This document shows positions 50,174-58,871 of a stretch of 64,000 nt of DNA, one piece after another. Position 1 is the first letter of the stretch, and the number at the start of each line of letters is the position of its first letter. This stretch comes from Bradyrhizobium sp. DOA9. GTDB taxonomy: Bacteria; Pseudomonadota; Alphaproteobacteria; Rhizobiales; Xanthobacteraceae. The stretch is from positions 5,710,741 to 5,774,740 of the forward strand of contig NZ_DF820425.1 of assembly GCF_000617845.2 (NCBI RefSeq), read 5' to 3'. The notes under the pieces were generated by a model. That model searched no databases and was not told the DNA's origin. It saw only the letters and a program-made list of their open reading frames with translations. Both the position numbers and the translations under genes were made by a program.

Positions 50174-50629
50174 ATGCTGAACGACATTTACAACAAGCGG
50201 ATCATCGAGCTGGCCGGGAATATTCCGCGCCTCGGACGGTTGGCGGACCCCGATGCCTCCGCCACCGCCCATTCCAAGCTGTGCGGTTCGACCGTGAAGG
50301 TCGACCTCAAGATGAACGGGGACACCGTCACCGACTTCGCCCATGACGTGAAGGCCTGCGCCTTGGGCCAAGCCTCTTCATCCATCATGGCAAGTCACGT
50401 GGTCGGCTCGACTGCTAGCGAACTCCGTGAGTTACGCGAAACCGTTCGCAAGATGCTGAAGGAAAATGGCGCGCCCCCCCAAGGCAAATGGGAGGAGATT
50501 AGGTTCCTCGAGCCGGTCCGCGACTACAAGGCGCGCCATGCCTCGACGCTTCTCACCTTCGATGCCGTGGTTGATGCCATCGGCCAGATCGAGGCCAAGG
50601 CCAAGCAGCCGGCCGCAGCGCAAGGCTGA
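50174..50629 (+). CDS. IscU/NifU-like iron-sulfur cluster scaffold protein
   Basis: A 151-residue protein. It has two of the three IscU cluster Cys: Cys37 in HSKLCGSTVKV and Cys62 in KACALGQASSSIM; the third position, in DYKARHASTLLTF, is Ser/His rather than Cys. This variant is the usual form in this alphaproteobacterial subgroup. It is divergent from folE; TATATA at 50098-50103 is a candidate -10. No other isc or suf gene is adjacent. The final 20 residues are Ala/Lys/Gln-rich. Confidence 0.88.
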   Translation: MLNDIYNKRIIELAGNIPRLGRLADPDASATAHSKLCGSTVKVDLKMNGDTVTDFAHDVKACALGQASSSIMASHVVGSTASELRELRETVRKMLKENGAPPQGKWEEIRFLEPVRDYKARHASTLLTFDAVVDAIGQIEAKAKQPAAAQG

Positions 50630-50639
50630 AACCCCTCTC

Positions 50640-50705
50640 CGTCATTCCGGGGCGATGCGCAGCATCGCGCACCAAGGTTCGCGCTGACGCGCGTCCCGGA
50701 ATGAC
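50640..50705. repeat. Dispersed palindromic repeat, GTCATTCCGGGG family (third copy)
   Basis: CGTCATTCCGGG (50640-50651) and CCCGGAATGAC (50695-50705) flank GATGCGCAGCATCGCGC, the same inner unit as in the 4681-4808 copy. It is in the convergent gap after the IscU-like gene. Confidence 0.8.
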
Positions 50706-50722
50706 TGCCGGGATTTGAAGGC

Positions 50723-51640
50723 TTACTTTGGCGTCGCCGCAGCCGGCGTGGCAACGCTGCCGGTCGGCACCACGGCTTCCGCCGTCTTGGTCGACTTGGA
50801 AGCCTGCTCCGGTTCCGCGCCGAACCTCGCCTGCGTCTTCGGTGCAAGCTCCGCCATTGCCGGCGCCGAGATGTCCACGTGCGGCAGCACGTCAGCCACG
50901 AGATCCGTCGTGACCAGATTGGTGAGCTTGAGCTCACCGGGATCGAGCTCGTGCAGGTCCTCCCAGGGCGGGACGCTGAGCGCAAGCGACAGCAAGTCGC
51001 CGGCGCCACCCATGTCGAACGTGTATTTGGCGAGGCGGCCGATGTCGCGCTCCACGATCATCAGGTCCTGCGCGCTGTAGCTCGCCGCCTTGGCATCGTC
51101 GGCGCGGTCGCCCATCCAGATCTGGTGAACCCGGACATGGGCGGCTTCCGGCACGTAGCGCTTCTTGCCGGCCAGCAGCAGGAACGCGCACATGGATTCG
51201 CAATACGCTTCCGGCGCGACCGCCGGGCGCGTCGACGGCCCGCCACGGAGACTTACGCCGACCGTGGTCAGCAGCCCGAGGTTACGGAAGCGCCGGCCGA
51301 GCGTGATCGCATCATTGACGGAGCCGCCGCTGGAATCGAGCACCACCGTGGCGCCGCCGAGCTGCCGGCCGCGGGAAAACTCTTCGAATTCCTTGGGCGT
51401 ATCGGCCGTGATGATGCCGACTGCGCTGATCCAGCCCCGACAGTTCGGCTCACAGGCGACCCAGCTGAACTTCATCGGCAGCTTGCGCTCTTCGAGGGCA
51501 GCGCCGGCGCGGGCCGACGATCCGAACGTGGCGACGGCGCCAGCCAGCGCGACTCCACAAACGGCGGTTCCCACCAGCAACCAGCCGCGAAGATCAAGGG
51601 AGTGCAGAAGTCTCAACCTGGTTCCTTCCCCAAGCCCCAA
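50723..51640 (-). CDS. ClpP/crotonase-fold periplasmic protein (COG3904-like)
   Basis: A 305-residue protein. A TTG at 51640 gives a basic N-terminus followed by a transmembrane signal-anchor (about residues 18-45). The core has VLDSSGGSVNDAITLGRRFR and CESMCAFLLLAGKKRYVP, which mirror the oxyanion and nucleophile regions of SppA/ClpP-fold serine proteases; Ser in ESMCA is the candidate nucleophile. Activity is not certain. The final 40 residues are Ala/Pro/Lys-rich. The start is uncertain because no ATG precedes the anchor. Confidence 0.8.
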   Translation of the reverse strand: MGLGEGTRLRLLHSLDLRGWLLVGTAVCGVALAGAVATFGSSARAGAALEERKLPMKFSWVACEPNCRGWISAVGIITADTPKEFEEFSRGRQLGGATVVLDSSGGSVNDAITLGRRFRNLGLLTTVGVSLRGGPSTRPAVAPEAYCESMCAFLLLAGKKRYVPEAAHVRVHQIWMGDRADDAKAASYSAQDLMIVERDIGRLAKYTFDMGGAGDLLSLALSVPPWEDLHELDPGELKLTNLVTTDLVADVLPHVDISAPAMAELAPKTQARFGAEPEQASKSTKTAEAVVPTGSVATPAAATPK

Positions 51641-51870
51641 GGCCCCCGGTCCCCAAACAATCCCCGGCAGCGCAATCTGAGTCCATCATACGGGCGTATG
51701 TTTTTACACACGGCCGTCATAAAAATGGTATCCGGGCGAATACAGATCGTCCACAGATACTTGCTGCACTGCTCCCAAAAAGCATGCAAAATATGGCGTG
51801 GAAACAACAGCTTACAGTTCCCTGCGCCGGAACCGGGCAACCCCTCGCTCAACCTCGCAGCACAACGCAC

Positions 51871-52209
51871 ATGAAGCATTCAGCCTGCGAGCATTGTTCC
51901 AGTTCCGCCGATGGTGTGCTCCGCCTGCCGCGTCGATTCGGCCGCGCGCTGATCTGGCTGTATCGCCATACGTTGTCACCCCTGGTCGGTTACAACTGCC
52001 GGCACCTGCCGACCTGCTCCGTTTACGGAGATGAGGCGATCGAACGGTTCGGGTTGTGGGCCGGCGGCTGGATGACGCTCGCGCGCCTGCTCCGCTGCCA
52101 TCCCTTCGGCACGTCCGGCATCGACAACGTGCCTCTTACCGCTCCGCGAGGCGCACGATGGTATCTGCCCTGGCGCTACGGCCGCTGGCGCGGGGTCAAT
52201 GCATCCTGA
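51871..52209 (+). CDS. yidD: Membrane protein insertion efficiency factor YidD
   Basis: A 112-residue protein. The YidD core has LIWLYRHTLSPLVGYNCRHLPTCSVYGDEAIERFG with the three conserved Cys, and RLLRCHPFGTSGIDNVP. It assists insertase YidC at the inner membrane. It lies apart from the usual rnpA-yidC cluster; a relocated solo yidD occurs in related genera. ATG 51871 is chosen; the frame is open to 51784. Confidence 0.92.
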   Translation: MKHSACEHCSSSADGVLRLPRRFGRALIWLYRHTLSPLVGYNCRHLPTCSVYGDEAIERFGLWAGGWMTLARLLRCHPFGTSGIDNVPLTAPRGARWYLPWRYGRWRGVNAS

Positions 52210-52245
52210 CATTTGACGCGGCGCCTGGTGCAGCGCTGGCCGACC

Positions 52246-52271
52246 GGAACCTTGGACTTTCCGCTCGCGTT
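52246..52271 (+). promoter_or_regulatory. EcfG-type (general stress sigma factor) promoter
   Basis: GGAAC (52246-52250) and CGTT (52268-52271) are separated by exactly 17 nt, a full match to the EcfG consensus. It ends 30 nt before the ATG of the small membrane protein gene at 52302. Confidence 0.75.
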
Positions 52272-52301
52272 GTTGTGACGCTCCCACGGGAGGAAACAAC
52301 A

Positions 52302-52508
52302 ATGCGCTGGAAAATCAGCCCGTATTTTCACGTCAAGCCCGGCCCGAATCTCGGTCACAGGGGACACGATCCGAGAGCCATCGACCTGCTGGCCATCATC
52401 GCTTTGCTCGCACTCGTCCTCGGCTCCGGCTGGTATCTGACGAGGAGCCTAGCGACACAACCGAGCACGACGACCTTCATCGTGCCGAGCCAGAGCGTGC
52501 ATTGGTAG
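52302..52508 (+). CDS. Small single-pass membrane protein, probable general stress gene (68 aa)
   Basis: A basic N-terminal segment (MRWKISPYFHVKPG) is followed by one hydrophobic helix (LLAIIALLALVLGSGWYL) and a Ser/Thr-rich tail. GGGAGGAAAC gives a very strong ribosome-binding site. Its promoter is a perfect EcfG-type site. It has no known family. The stop lies 1 nt before the end of the convergent ferredoxin-reductase gene. Confidence 0.75.
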   Translation: MRWKISPYFHVKPGPNLGHRGHDPRAIDLLAIIALLALVLGSGWYLTRSLATQPSTTTFIVPSQSVHW

Positions 52509-52509
52509 C

Positions 52510-53466
52510 CTAGAGGTCCAGCACCAGCCGCTCGGAGTCCGAGCCGGCCACGCAAACCATGAGATAGCGCTCGCGCTCATAGGGCGACAGGACTCGATCG
52601 CGGTGAACCGGCTTGCCCTCGATCCAGCCGACCTTGCAGGCGCCGCAGATGCCGCCGCAGCAGGAGGTCGCGATGTCGATGCCACCCTCCTTTAACGCGG
52701 CCAGCATGGTCTGACCGGCCCGCACGTGAATCTCGCCGCCCGAGCGCGCCAGCGACAGGGTGAATGGTTTGGCGTCGGGATCGATGATCGGCGGTGGCGC
52801 GACGAAACGCTCGACATGGACACGCGCCGCGGGCCAAGCTGCGGTCACCCGCTCGAAGTCCTCGATCATGCTTTCCGGGCCGCAGCAGCCGACCATGGTC
52901 TCCGGATTGGGATCGCCGACCAACTCCGCCAGATCTGGACGCCCCTCTCGCGACGTCCGATGCACGACGACAGTCCCCGCCTCGATCAGCGAGCTGAGAT
53001 GCGCGGCGAGCGGCATCTCCTCACGCACGACCAGATGCAGCGTGACGTCGGCCTGCGCGGTGCGTTGGAAATGCCGCGCCATCGACAAAAACGGCGTCAC
53101 GCCGATGCCGCCGGCGACGAACACGTAGCGGGCGACGCGCGCATCGGGCTCCAGCCCACCGCGCGGCAATGAAACGCCGATGACATCGCCAACCCCGACG
53201 TCATCATGAAGCGCGCGCGAGCCGCCGCGTCCCTCCGCCTCGCGCTTGACCGCAATGACATAGCGTGCGTTGTCCGCGGGCTCGTTGCACAACGAATAGG
53301 TGCGGACCAGCCCATTCGGCAGATGCAGATCGATATGCGCGCCAGGCTTGAACGGCGGCAAGTCCCATTGGTCGGGATCGGCCAGCGTGAACAGTTTGGT
53401 CCCCGCCCCCGCCTCCTCGATGCCGGTGACGACCGTCTTGACCGTCGTGATGGGGCGCGCCTTCAT
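52510..53466 (-). CDS. VanB/phthalate-dioxygenase-reductase-like flavin/2Fe-2S oxidoreductase
   Basis: A 318-residue reductase of the PDR/VanB type. FAD/FMN-binding RTYSLCNEPAD is near residue 55, the NAD(P) pyrophosphate site is FVAGGIGVTPFLSMAR near 115, CCGPESMI near 195 and the C-terminal plant-type 2Fe-2S ferredoxin has CCGGICGACKVG and a final Cys in MVCVAGS. It passes electrons from NAD(P)H to a partner, usually an oxygenase. The start overlaps the upstream MOSC gene stop by 4 nt (ATGA), so the partner is probably the MOSC protein. Confidence 0.9.
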   Translation of the reverse strand: MKARPITTVKTVVTGIEEAGAGTKLFTLADPDQWDLPPFKPGAHIDLHLPNGLVRTYSLCNEPADNARYVIAVKREAEGRGGSRALHDDVGVGDVIGVSLPRGGLEPDARVARYVFVAGGIGVTPFLSMARHFQRTAQADVTLHLVVREEMPLAAHLSSLIEAGTVVVHRTSREGRPDLAELVGDPNPETMVGCCGPESMIEDFERVTAAWPAARVHVERFVAPPPIIDPDAKPFTLSLARSGGEIHVRAGQTMLAALKEGGIDIATSCCGGICGACKVGWIEGKPVHRDRVLSPYERERYLMVCVAGSDSERLVLDL

Positions 53467-53984
53467 GCCGCGTTCCGCACGGTGTCGCCGACTTTCACGA
53501 TCCCGCCCTGGCGAATCTTGCAGTTGAGGCCCGAACGGTTGATCAGGGGATCGAAGATCGCCTTGCCGGTGATTTCCTCGATATGCCGGCACGGCACCGA
53601 GAGCCGGGTCGCTTCCAGCAGGGTCTCGCCCAGCCAGAAGCGGCGGCCGACGAGATGATTCAGCGGCACGCCCTCCACCGTGACGTTCCGCCGATGCTCT
53701 TCCGGGCCGAGTTCGATGCCGAAGTCGCGCTTGAGCGCGACAAGGGTCTCGAGTTCGAACAGGGTGACCTGCCGGCCCTCCTCGGGCTTGTGCGAGTAAA
53801 ATCCCTCTTCGTTGCCGATCATGTAGCGGTCGCCCTCGATTCCCCTGCCGGCGACAAGGGTGAGCGTCTCGGCCGCACGCATCGGCAGGAACGCGCGCGG
53901 GGCGAGATGGAGGAAGCGCACGACGCCGGTCCAGCCGAGCTGTGCTGCGCCCTGGGCCGGAGCGGCGTTGACCGTATCGAGCAT
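53463..53984 (-). CDS. MOSC-domain (molybdenum cofactor) protein
   Basis: A 173-residue MOSC protein. The core has GRGIEGDRYMIGNEEGFY, RRNVTVEGVPLNHLVGRRFWLG and the pterin/sulfur-carrier Cys in VPCRHIEEI. Overlap with the 2Fe-2S reductase gene suggests a two-protein N-hydroxylated-compound reductase analogous to YcbX/mARC, in which MOSC, ferredoxin and reductase are otherwise fused or cooperate. That is inference from the operon. Confidence 0.9.
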   Translation of the reverse strand: MLDTVNAAPAQGAAQLGWTGVVRFLHLAPRAFLPMRAAETLTLVAGRGIEGDRYMIGNEEGFYSHKPEEGRQVTLFELETLVALKRDFGIELGPEEHRRNVTVEGVPLNHLVGRRFWLGETLLEATRLSVPCRHIEEITGKAIFDPLINRSGLNCKIRQGGIVKVGDTVRNAA

Positions 53985-54034
53985 GGCGAATCCTTATGAG
54001 ACTGGTGGCGCCGCCGGCGGCGGCGCCGGGGGGA

Positions 54035-55348
54035 TCAGGTCAGTTCCTTGTTCGCCATCTCGGGCGCAAGCGTGGTCGCGGTCGCGCTGATGGCGGCGCA
54101 GGCGATCAGCAGCAGCGAGACCGGCCAGGTGGCGCCGCCGCTCCACGCCATCAGAGACGCCGCAATCAGCGGGGTCAACCCGCCGCTGATCGCCGCGCCG
54201 ACCTGGAATCCGAGCGAGGCACCGCTATAGCGCAACCGCGCGGTGAACAGCTCGGAATACCAGGGCGCGCCGATGCCGAACATCACCATCTGCCCGAAGG
54301 TGATCGCGACCACGATGGTGCAGATGACAATGGTGGGATCGCGGGTGTCGAGCAGCCAGAACAGCGGGAAGGCAAACAGCGCCGAGAACACGCAGCTTGC
54401 ATAGAACATGGTCTTGCGGCCGACGAGGTCGGACAGCCAGCCGAACAGCGGAATGGCGAGCAGCGCGACCAGCGACGCAGCGAAGGCGCCATTCAGCACC
54501 ACGGTGCGCGACAGGCCAAGATTGGCCGTCGCGTAGGACATCACGAAGACACCGCCGATGCTGGCATAGGCGATCTCGGAAATCTTCAGCCCGACCGCCG
54601 TGAAGAAGGGCCTGCGATGGTGTTTGAAGATCTCGACCAGCGGCATCCTGGCGACGTCCTTCTTCGCCTGGACCTGACGGAAGGCCGCAGTCTCCTCCAT
54701 GTTGAGGCGGATGTAGAGGCCGACGCCGACCAGCAGGATCGAAATCAGGAACGGAATGCGCCAGCCGTAGGTCATGAAGTCGCTTTCGGGCAGGCTCGCC
54801 ACCAGCGCGAACATGCCGATCGCGGCAAGATTGCCGATGGGATTGCCGACCTGCACCATGCTGCCGAGCAGTCCGCGGCGGTGCGTCGGGCAGTTCTCCA
54901 CCACCATCAGCACCGCACCGCCCCATTCGCCGCCGAGGCCGATACCCTGGAGAAAGCGCAATCCAATCAGCAGCACCGGTGCGGCGATGCCGATCTGCTG
55001 GTAAGTCGGAAGCAGGCCGATCAGGAAGGTGCCGATGCCCATCACCATGATCGTGATCGCGAGCATCGCCTTGCGGCCGACGCGGTCGCCATAATGGCCG
55101 AAGATTGCAGCCCCGAGCGGCCGTGCCAGGAAGCCGACGGCGTAGGTGCCGAAAGCGGCGATGGTGGCGAGCGTGGGATTGCCGGCGGCGAAGAAGACCT
55201 TGTTGAACACCAGCGCGGTCGCCGTGCCGTAAATGAGGAAATCGTACCATTCGACCGCGGTGCCGATCACGCTCGACCACACGATCCGCCGCAAGCTCGC
55301 CGCCTCGTCCGGCGCTACATTCAGGGTTACGTCGTCTGCTACGGTCAT
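54035..55348 (-). CDS. MHS-family MFS transporter (metabolite:H+ symporter)
   Basis: A 437-residue inner-membrane protein with twelve segments. MHS signatures are SSVIGTAVEWYDFLIYG at helix 1, GRKAMLAITIMVMGIGTFLIG after helix 2 and LGGEWGGAVLMVVENCP at helix 4. Relatives carry osmolytes, dicarboxylates or aromatic acids. ATG 55348 is preceded by GGAGAG. The divergent XRE-cupin regulator probably controls it. Confidence 0.92.
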   Translation of the reverse strand: MTVADDVTLNVAPDEAASLRRIVWSSVIGTAVEWYDFLIYGTATALVFNKVFFAAGNPTLATIAAFGTYAVGFLARPLGAAIFGHYGDRVGRKAMLAITIMVMGIGTFLIGLLPTYQQIGIAAPVLLIGLRFLQGIGLGGEWGGAVLMVVENCPTHRRGLLGSMVQVGNPIGNLAAIGMFALVASLPESDFMTYGWRIPFLISILLVGVGLYIRLNMEETAAFRQVQAKKDVARMPLVEIFKHHRRPFFTAVGLKISEIAYASIGGVFVMSYATANLGLSRTVVLNGAFAASLVALLAIPLFGWLSDLVGRKTMFYASCVFSALFAFPLFWLLDTRDPTIVICTIVVAITFGQMVMFGIGAPWYSELFTARLRYSGASLGFQVGAAISGGLTPLIAASLMAWSGGATWPVSLLLIACAAISATATTLAPEMANKELT

Positions 55349-55706
55349 CGATCTCTCCAAAAGGTACCGGCGCCAGGGGAAAAGCAGTTGGTTCGGGCGT
55401 GGCGCCCATCGGCAGCCATGACGGTAAAATCGATCATGTTTACTATTAGAAATCAACGCATCGGAAAGCGGCAAATGCCGGCCATCGTGGCAAAGTCGAT
55501 AAATTGCTCGTATTTTCAGCGGATTCTCGCGAAATTCCAATACACCTGCTCACAATATCCGCGCCTCTGCCTGAAATTTCTGCTCACGAGTTTTCTTTTG
55601 GAATACAGTTGACGGCGACCGGCGCGGCGCCTTGCCGGCCACCGGGCTGGCGGTCCGGCGCCATCTGTTGCAAAACGGGGCCTCAGCAGTTCGGGAGATT
55701 CTTTTC
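55349..55706. other. Divergent promoter region, MHS permease / XRE-cupin regulator
   Basis: No gene is seen. It is AT-rich in 55430-55610. ATTCCAA (55534-55540) and TTGGAAT (55598-55604) form an inverted repeat, and ATTCCAATACA / GGAATACAG share a direct core; these could be binding sites of the XRE-cupin regulator. Confidence 0.5.
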
Positions 55707-56264
55707 GTGCTTGACGTCAGCAAGGCGACGGCGGTCGGGGCCAACATCCGCCAGGCGCGGACTGCCAAGGGCCTGACGCTGGACCAGCTGGCACGGCAGA
55801 GCGATCTCACACGCGGCTACATCTCGCTGGTCGAGCGCAACCTCAAGATCCCCTCCCTCGCCGCGCTGCTGCGAATGGCGGCCGCGCTGGAGGTCAATGT
55901 CGCAAACTTCTTCGATCCGAACGCCGAGCCGGCGCCGCGCTACACGTTGTTCCGCCGCCAGAACGGAAATGTGCCGCTGTTCCAGGACACCTTTGGCGTG
56001 GTCCCGCTGGCGACCGGTCGCACCCGCAAGATGATGGAGCCGTTTCTGCTGAGCCCCCCGCACAAGGCCGCCACGCGCGCCTCGCATGCGGGCGAGGAAC
56101 TGCTGTTCGTCGTCAACGGCAGGATCGCGATCAAGCTCGACGGCGAAGAGCTCGTCCTCGGCAAGGGGGACTGCCTGTATTTTTCAGGCGAGACGCCGCA
56201 CGAGGTCAGGAGCCTCGGCCGGCAGAAAGCCGAGGTGCTGGTCGTCGTGGCCCAGTCCTCTTGA
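55707..56264 (+). CDS. XRE-family regulator with cupin domain
   Basis: A 185-residue regulator. The N-terminal helix-turn-helix (residues 8-62) has NIRQARTAKGLTLDQLARQ and GYISLVERNLKIPSLAALLRM; the C-terminal cupin has HAGEELLFVVNGRIAIKLDGEE and LYFSGETPHEVRS. The cupin probably binds a small-molecule effector. The start is GTG at 55707, 9 nt after GGGAG. It is divergent from the MHS permease, its likely target. Confidence 0.9.
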   Translation: MLDVSKATAVGANIRQARTAKGLTLDQLARQSDLTRGYISLVERNLKIPSLAALLRMAAALEVNVANFFDPNAEPAPRYTLFRRQNGNVPLFQDTFGVVPLATGRTRKMMEPFLLSPPHKAATRASHAGEELLFVVNGRIAIKLDGEELVLGKGDCLYFSGETPHEVRSLGRQKAEVLVVVAQSS

Positions 56265-56286
56265 CGTCCAGCCTCCCGCAAAGAGC

Positions 56287-57501
56287 CTACCGGAACCAGA
56301 AAAGACGTCCTTGTGACGGCGGGACCGATTCCGGCGGCCGTGGCCGCTTCGGGCGCGGCGGCTTCGGCGCCGGCTCGGCGGCCGAAGTGGTCTCCGCAGC
56401 CGGTGCGGTCTCGCTACCCGGCACCTTCACCGCCAGCAGCAAATTCGATTCGCGCGTGCGCCAGCGATAGCCGACACCGAAATCGATCGGCTGGGCGCGC
56501 GTGAACAGCTCGGCGTAGCGCTCCTGGTAGCGGCCCGGGAATTCGTCGATGGGGCCGAGATAGCGGCCGAACGGGAAGAACCGCCATTGCCGTGAATTGT
56601 AGTTCGCGAGCGGAATGCCGGAATCGTCCTGGATGATGGTGGCGCTGTTGGCGAGCAACCAGTCGCGTGCGACGGTGAAATTGCCGGAGTGCAACAGGTA
56701 GGACGCACTCTTGATCAGGCTGTTGCCGGGCCCGAGCGTCTCGCAGAATTTCAGGAAGCCTGCGGCACGCGCGCCGGAATTGGAGAGGTCGGTCGAGAAA
56801 TAATACAGCGTGCGCGTTTCCCCGTCGCTGCCGGCGAAGCTGATGCGGACGCCGCGCGTCGCGTTCCGTCCGGGATTGTCGCCGCCGACATGGAGCTCGC
56901 CCTTGTCGTCGAGCGCGACCATCTCGACATTGCGGATGGTCTTGCCGGAGCGGGCGAGGAAGACATAGAGGATCGGCAGGGTGCCGTTGACCTGGTTGGC
57001 GCTCAGGTCGACCTTCATCTGCTTGGTGATGAAGAACGAGAAGCTCAGGATCGAGCCCAGCGAGCGTTCGACGTTGTAGAGCGCAGCGCCGACCGAACCG
57101 CGCGGCAGCCGCGTCAAATCGGGCACCGCGCCGACCGGCTCCAGCGCGCCGAGCACGTAGGTGCTGGCCTTGGAATAGAAGGCGTTGGCGTAGAGGAAAT
57201 CGGGACCGCTGAACAAATAGAACATGGTCGGTCGGGGCGCGGCGAGATTGAGGTCGGCCCAGCTGCGGATCTTCGAGATCTGACGCTGCTCGAGCTGAGC
57301 GAAGGCGCCGTCGAAGAATTTGGCGTGACGCTGCCAGGCCGGGTCCCTGGTGAGCGGCACCAGCGGCGAGTCCGCCGAAGGCTGCATGCCCGCAAGGAAG
57401 CGCGCCGTGTCGTCGAAAGAGACCTCTGCGGCACGCGCGGACGATACGGCCGCAGCCAACAGGGCAAAAGCAACGGCCGCAATTCTCAAGGAGCGGAGCA
57501 T
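56287..57501 (-). CDS. Exported hypothetical protein (404 aa), permease-linked
   Basis: The signal peptide (LRIAAVAFALLAAAVSSARA) precedes a 360-residue mature domain: RFLAGMQPSADSPLVPLTRD, FYLFSGPDFLYANAFYSKAS, GVRISFAGSDGETRTLYYFSTDLSNSG, FGVGYRWRTRESNL. A Pro/Lys/Arg-rich C-terminal tail follows. I do not recognise a family. Its start lies 3 nt from the stop of the APC permease, so the two form an operon, and the protein may be its periplasmic partner. Confidence 0.82.
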   Translation of the reverse strand: MLRSLRIAAVAFALLAAAVSSARAAEVSFDDTARFLAGMQPSADSPLVPLTRDPAWQRHAKFFDGAFAQLEQRQISKIRSWADLNLAAPRPTMFYLFSGPDFLYANAFYSKASTYVLGALEPVGAVPDLTRLPRGSVGAALYNVERSLGSILSFSFFITKQMKVDLSANQVNGTLPILYVFLARSGKTIRNVEMVALDDKGELHVGGDNPGRNATRGVRISFAGSDGETRTLYYFSTDLSNSGARAAGFLKFCETLGPGNSLIKSASYLLHSGNFTVARDWLLANSATIIQDDSGIPLANYNSRQWRFFPFGRYLGPIDEFPGRYQERYAELFTRAQPIDFGVGYRWRTRESNLLLAVKVPGSETAPAAETTSAAEPAPKPPRPKRPRPPESVPPSQGRLFWFR

Positions 57502-57503
57502 GT

Positions 57504-58871
57504 CTATTCGCGATGCGGTGATGCGGCAGCGGCAACGGGCCGTCTGCGGAAAACAGCGTAGATCAAAAGGCCGGAGAGCATGACGAGCATTCCCGACAGC
57601 GACTGAACCGGCCGCTCCGTCAGAAGGTAGTACATCATGAACGCGGTCACGAGCAGAAACACGAGCGGCGTGAACGGGTATCCCCAGGCGCGATAGGGCC
57701 GCGGCAGATCGGGATCGGTGATCCGCAGCTTGATGACGCCGGCGACCGTGAAGAACGAGCAGAACAACAGCGCGAACTGGATGAAGTCGAGCACCGCCTC
57801 GAAGCTGCGCGTGAACAGCAGAAGATTGGCGATGGCCAATTGGAACAGGATGGCATAGGCCGGCGCGCCGCTCACCGACCGCTTGGAGAAGACGCGTAAG
57901 GCGGGAATGTCCTCCCCCATCGTCATCATCACACGCGGGCCGATCCACATCATCGCGCTGATCGAAGAGATCAGACCGAAGCAGATCATGGCGCCCACGA
58001 TTCGACCGCCGAGACTGCCGAAGATGGCGGTGCCGGCGACACTGGCGACGTCGAGCTGGCCGGCGAGCGCGCTGACCGGCGTCGAATGCAGAAACACCGC
58101 GTTCAGTGCGACGTACAGCACGAGCACGATCAGCGTGCCCGCGAGCAGCGCGCGCGGCAGGTTCCGCTGCGGCATGTTCATCTCGCCGATGATGTAGGTC
58201 GCCGCGTTCCAGCCCGAGAACGAATACATCACGAAGACGAGTCCGATCGCGAACGGCGCGCTGACGATGTGGGCGATATCGCCCGGCTGCGGCGTGAAGG
58301 TGATCGGCTGCGGCACGGCGATGACGAAGCCGGCGACCAGGAAGCCGACGATCAGCACGACCTTGAGGACGGTCGAGATCAGCTGGAACGTGGACGAGTG
58401 CCTAACGCCGGTCAGCTGCACCAGCGAAACCAGCCACACGACGCCGATGGCGAGCGGAATCGCCGGCAGATCGGGTACGACCGACTTGGCATATTCCCCG
58501 AACGCCATCGCGGCGAGCGCGACCGGCGCCGCGAAGCCGACCGTGGCCGACACCCAGCCGGCGAGGAAGCCGAAGGCCGGGTGATAGGCGCGGCCAAGGA
58601 AATTGTACTCGCCGCTCGAACGCGGAAACATCGCGCCCAACTCGCTGTACGCGAACACACCGCACAGTGCGACGACGCCGCCAACCGTCCAGAGCAGCAG
58701 GATCGAGAAGCCGGACGGGATGTCCTTGACCTGGAAGCCGAGGCTGGTGAAGACGCCGACCCCGATCATGTCGGCCACGACGATGGCGGTGGCGACCGGA
58801 ACGGAGACCCCGGCCCCCCTCCCGGTCAGCCGGTCCGTCCAGGGCGGGGTACCCGCATCTGATGCCGTCAT
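57504..58871 (-). CDS. APC-family amino acid permease
   Basis: A 455-residue inner-membrane protein with twelve segments. Family features are VVADMIGVGVFTSLGFQV at helix 1, YSELGAMFPRSSGEYNFLGRAYHPAFGFLAGW at helix 3, and FVMYSFSGWNAATYIIGEM at helix 6. It takes up amino acids or polyamines by proton symport. ATG 58871 is chosen. The exported 404-residue gene follows at 3 nt. Confidence 0.92.
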   Translation of the reverse strand: MTASDAGTPPWTDRLTGRGAGVSVPVATAIVVADMIGVGVFTSLGFQVKDIPSGFSILLLWTVGGVVALCGVFAYSELGAMFPRSSGEYNFLGRAYHPAFGFLAGWVSATVGFAAPVALAAMAFGEYAKSVVPDLPAIPLAIGVVWLVSLVQLTGVRHSSTFQLISTVLKVVLIVGFLVAGFVIAVPQPITFTPQPGDIAHIVSAPFAIGLVFVMYSFSGWNAATYIIGEMNMPQRNLPRALLAGTLIVLVLYVALNAVFLHSTPVSALAGQLDVASVAGTAIFGSLGGRIVGAMICFGLISSISAMMWIGPRVMMTMGEDIPALRVFSKRSVSGAPAYAILFQLAIANLLLFTRSFEAVLDFIQFALLFCSFFTVAGVIKLRITDPDLPRPYRAWGYPFTPLVFLLVTAFMMYYLLTERPVQSLSGMLVMLSGLLIYAVFRRRPVAAAASPHRE

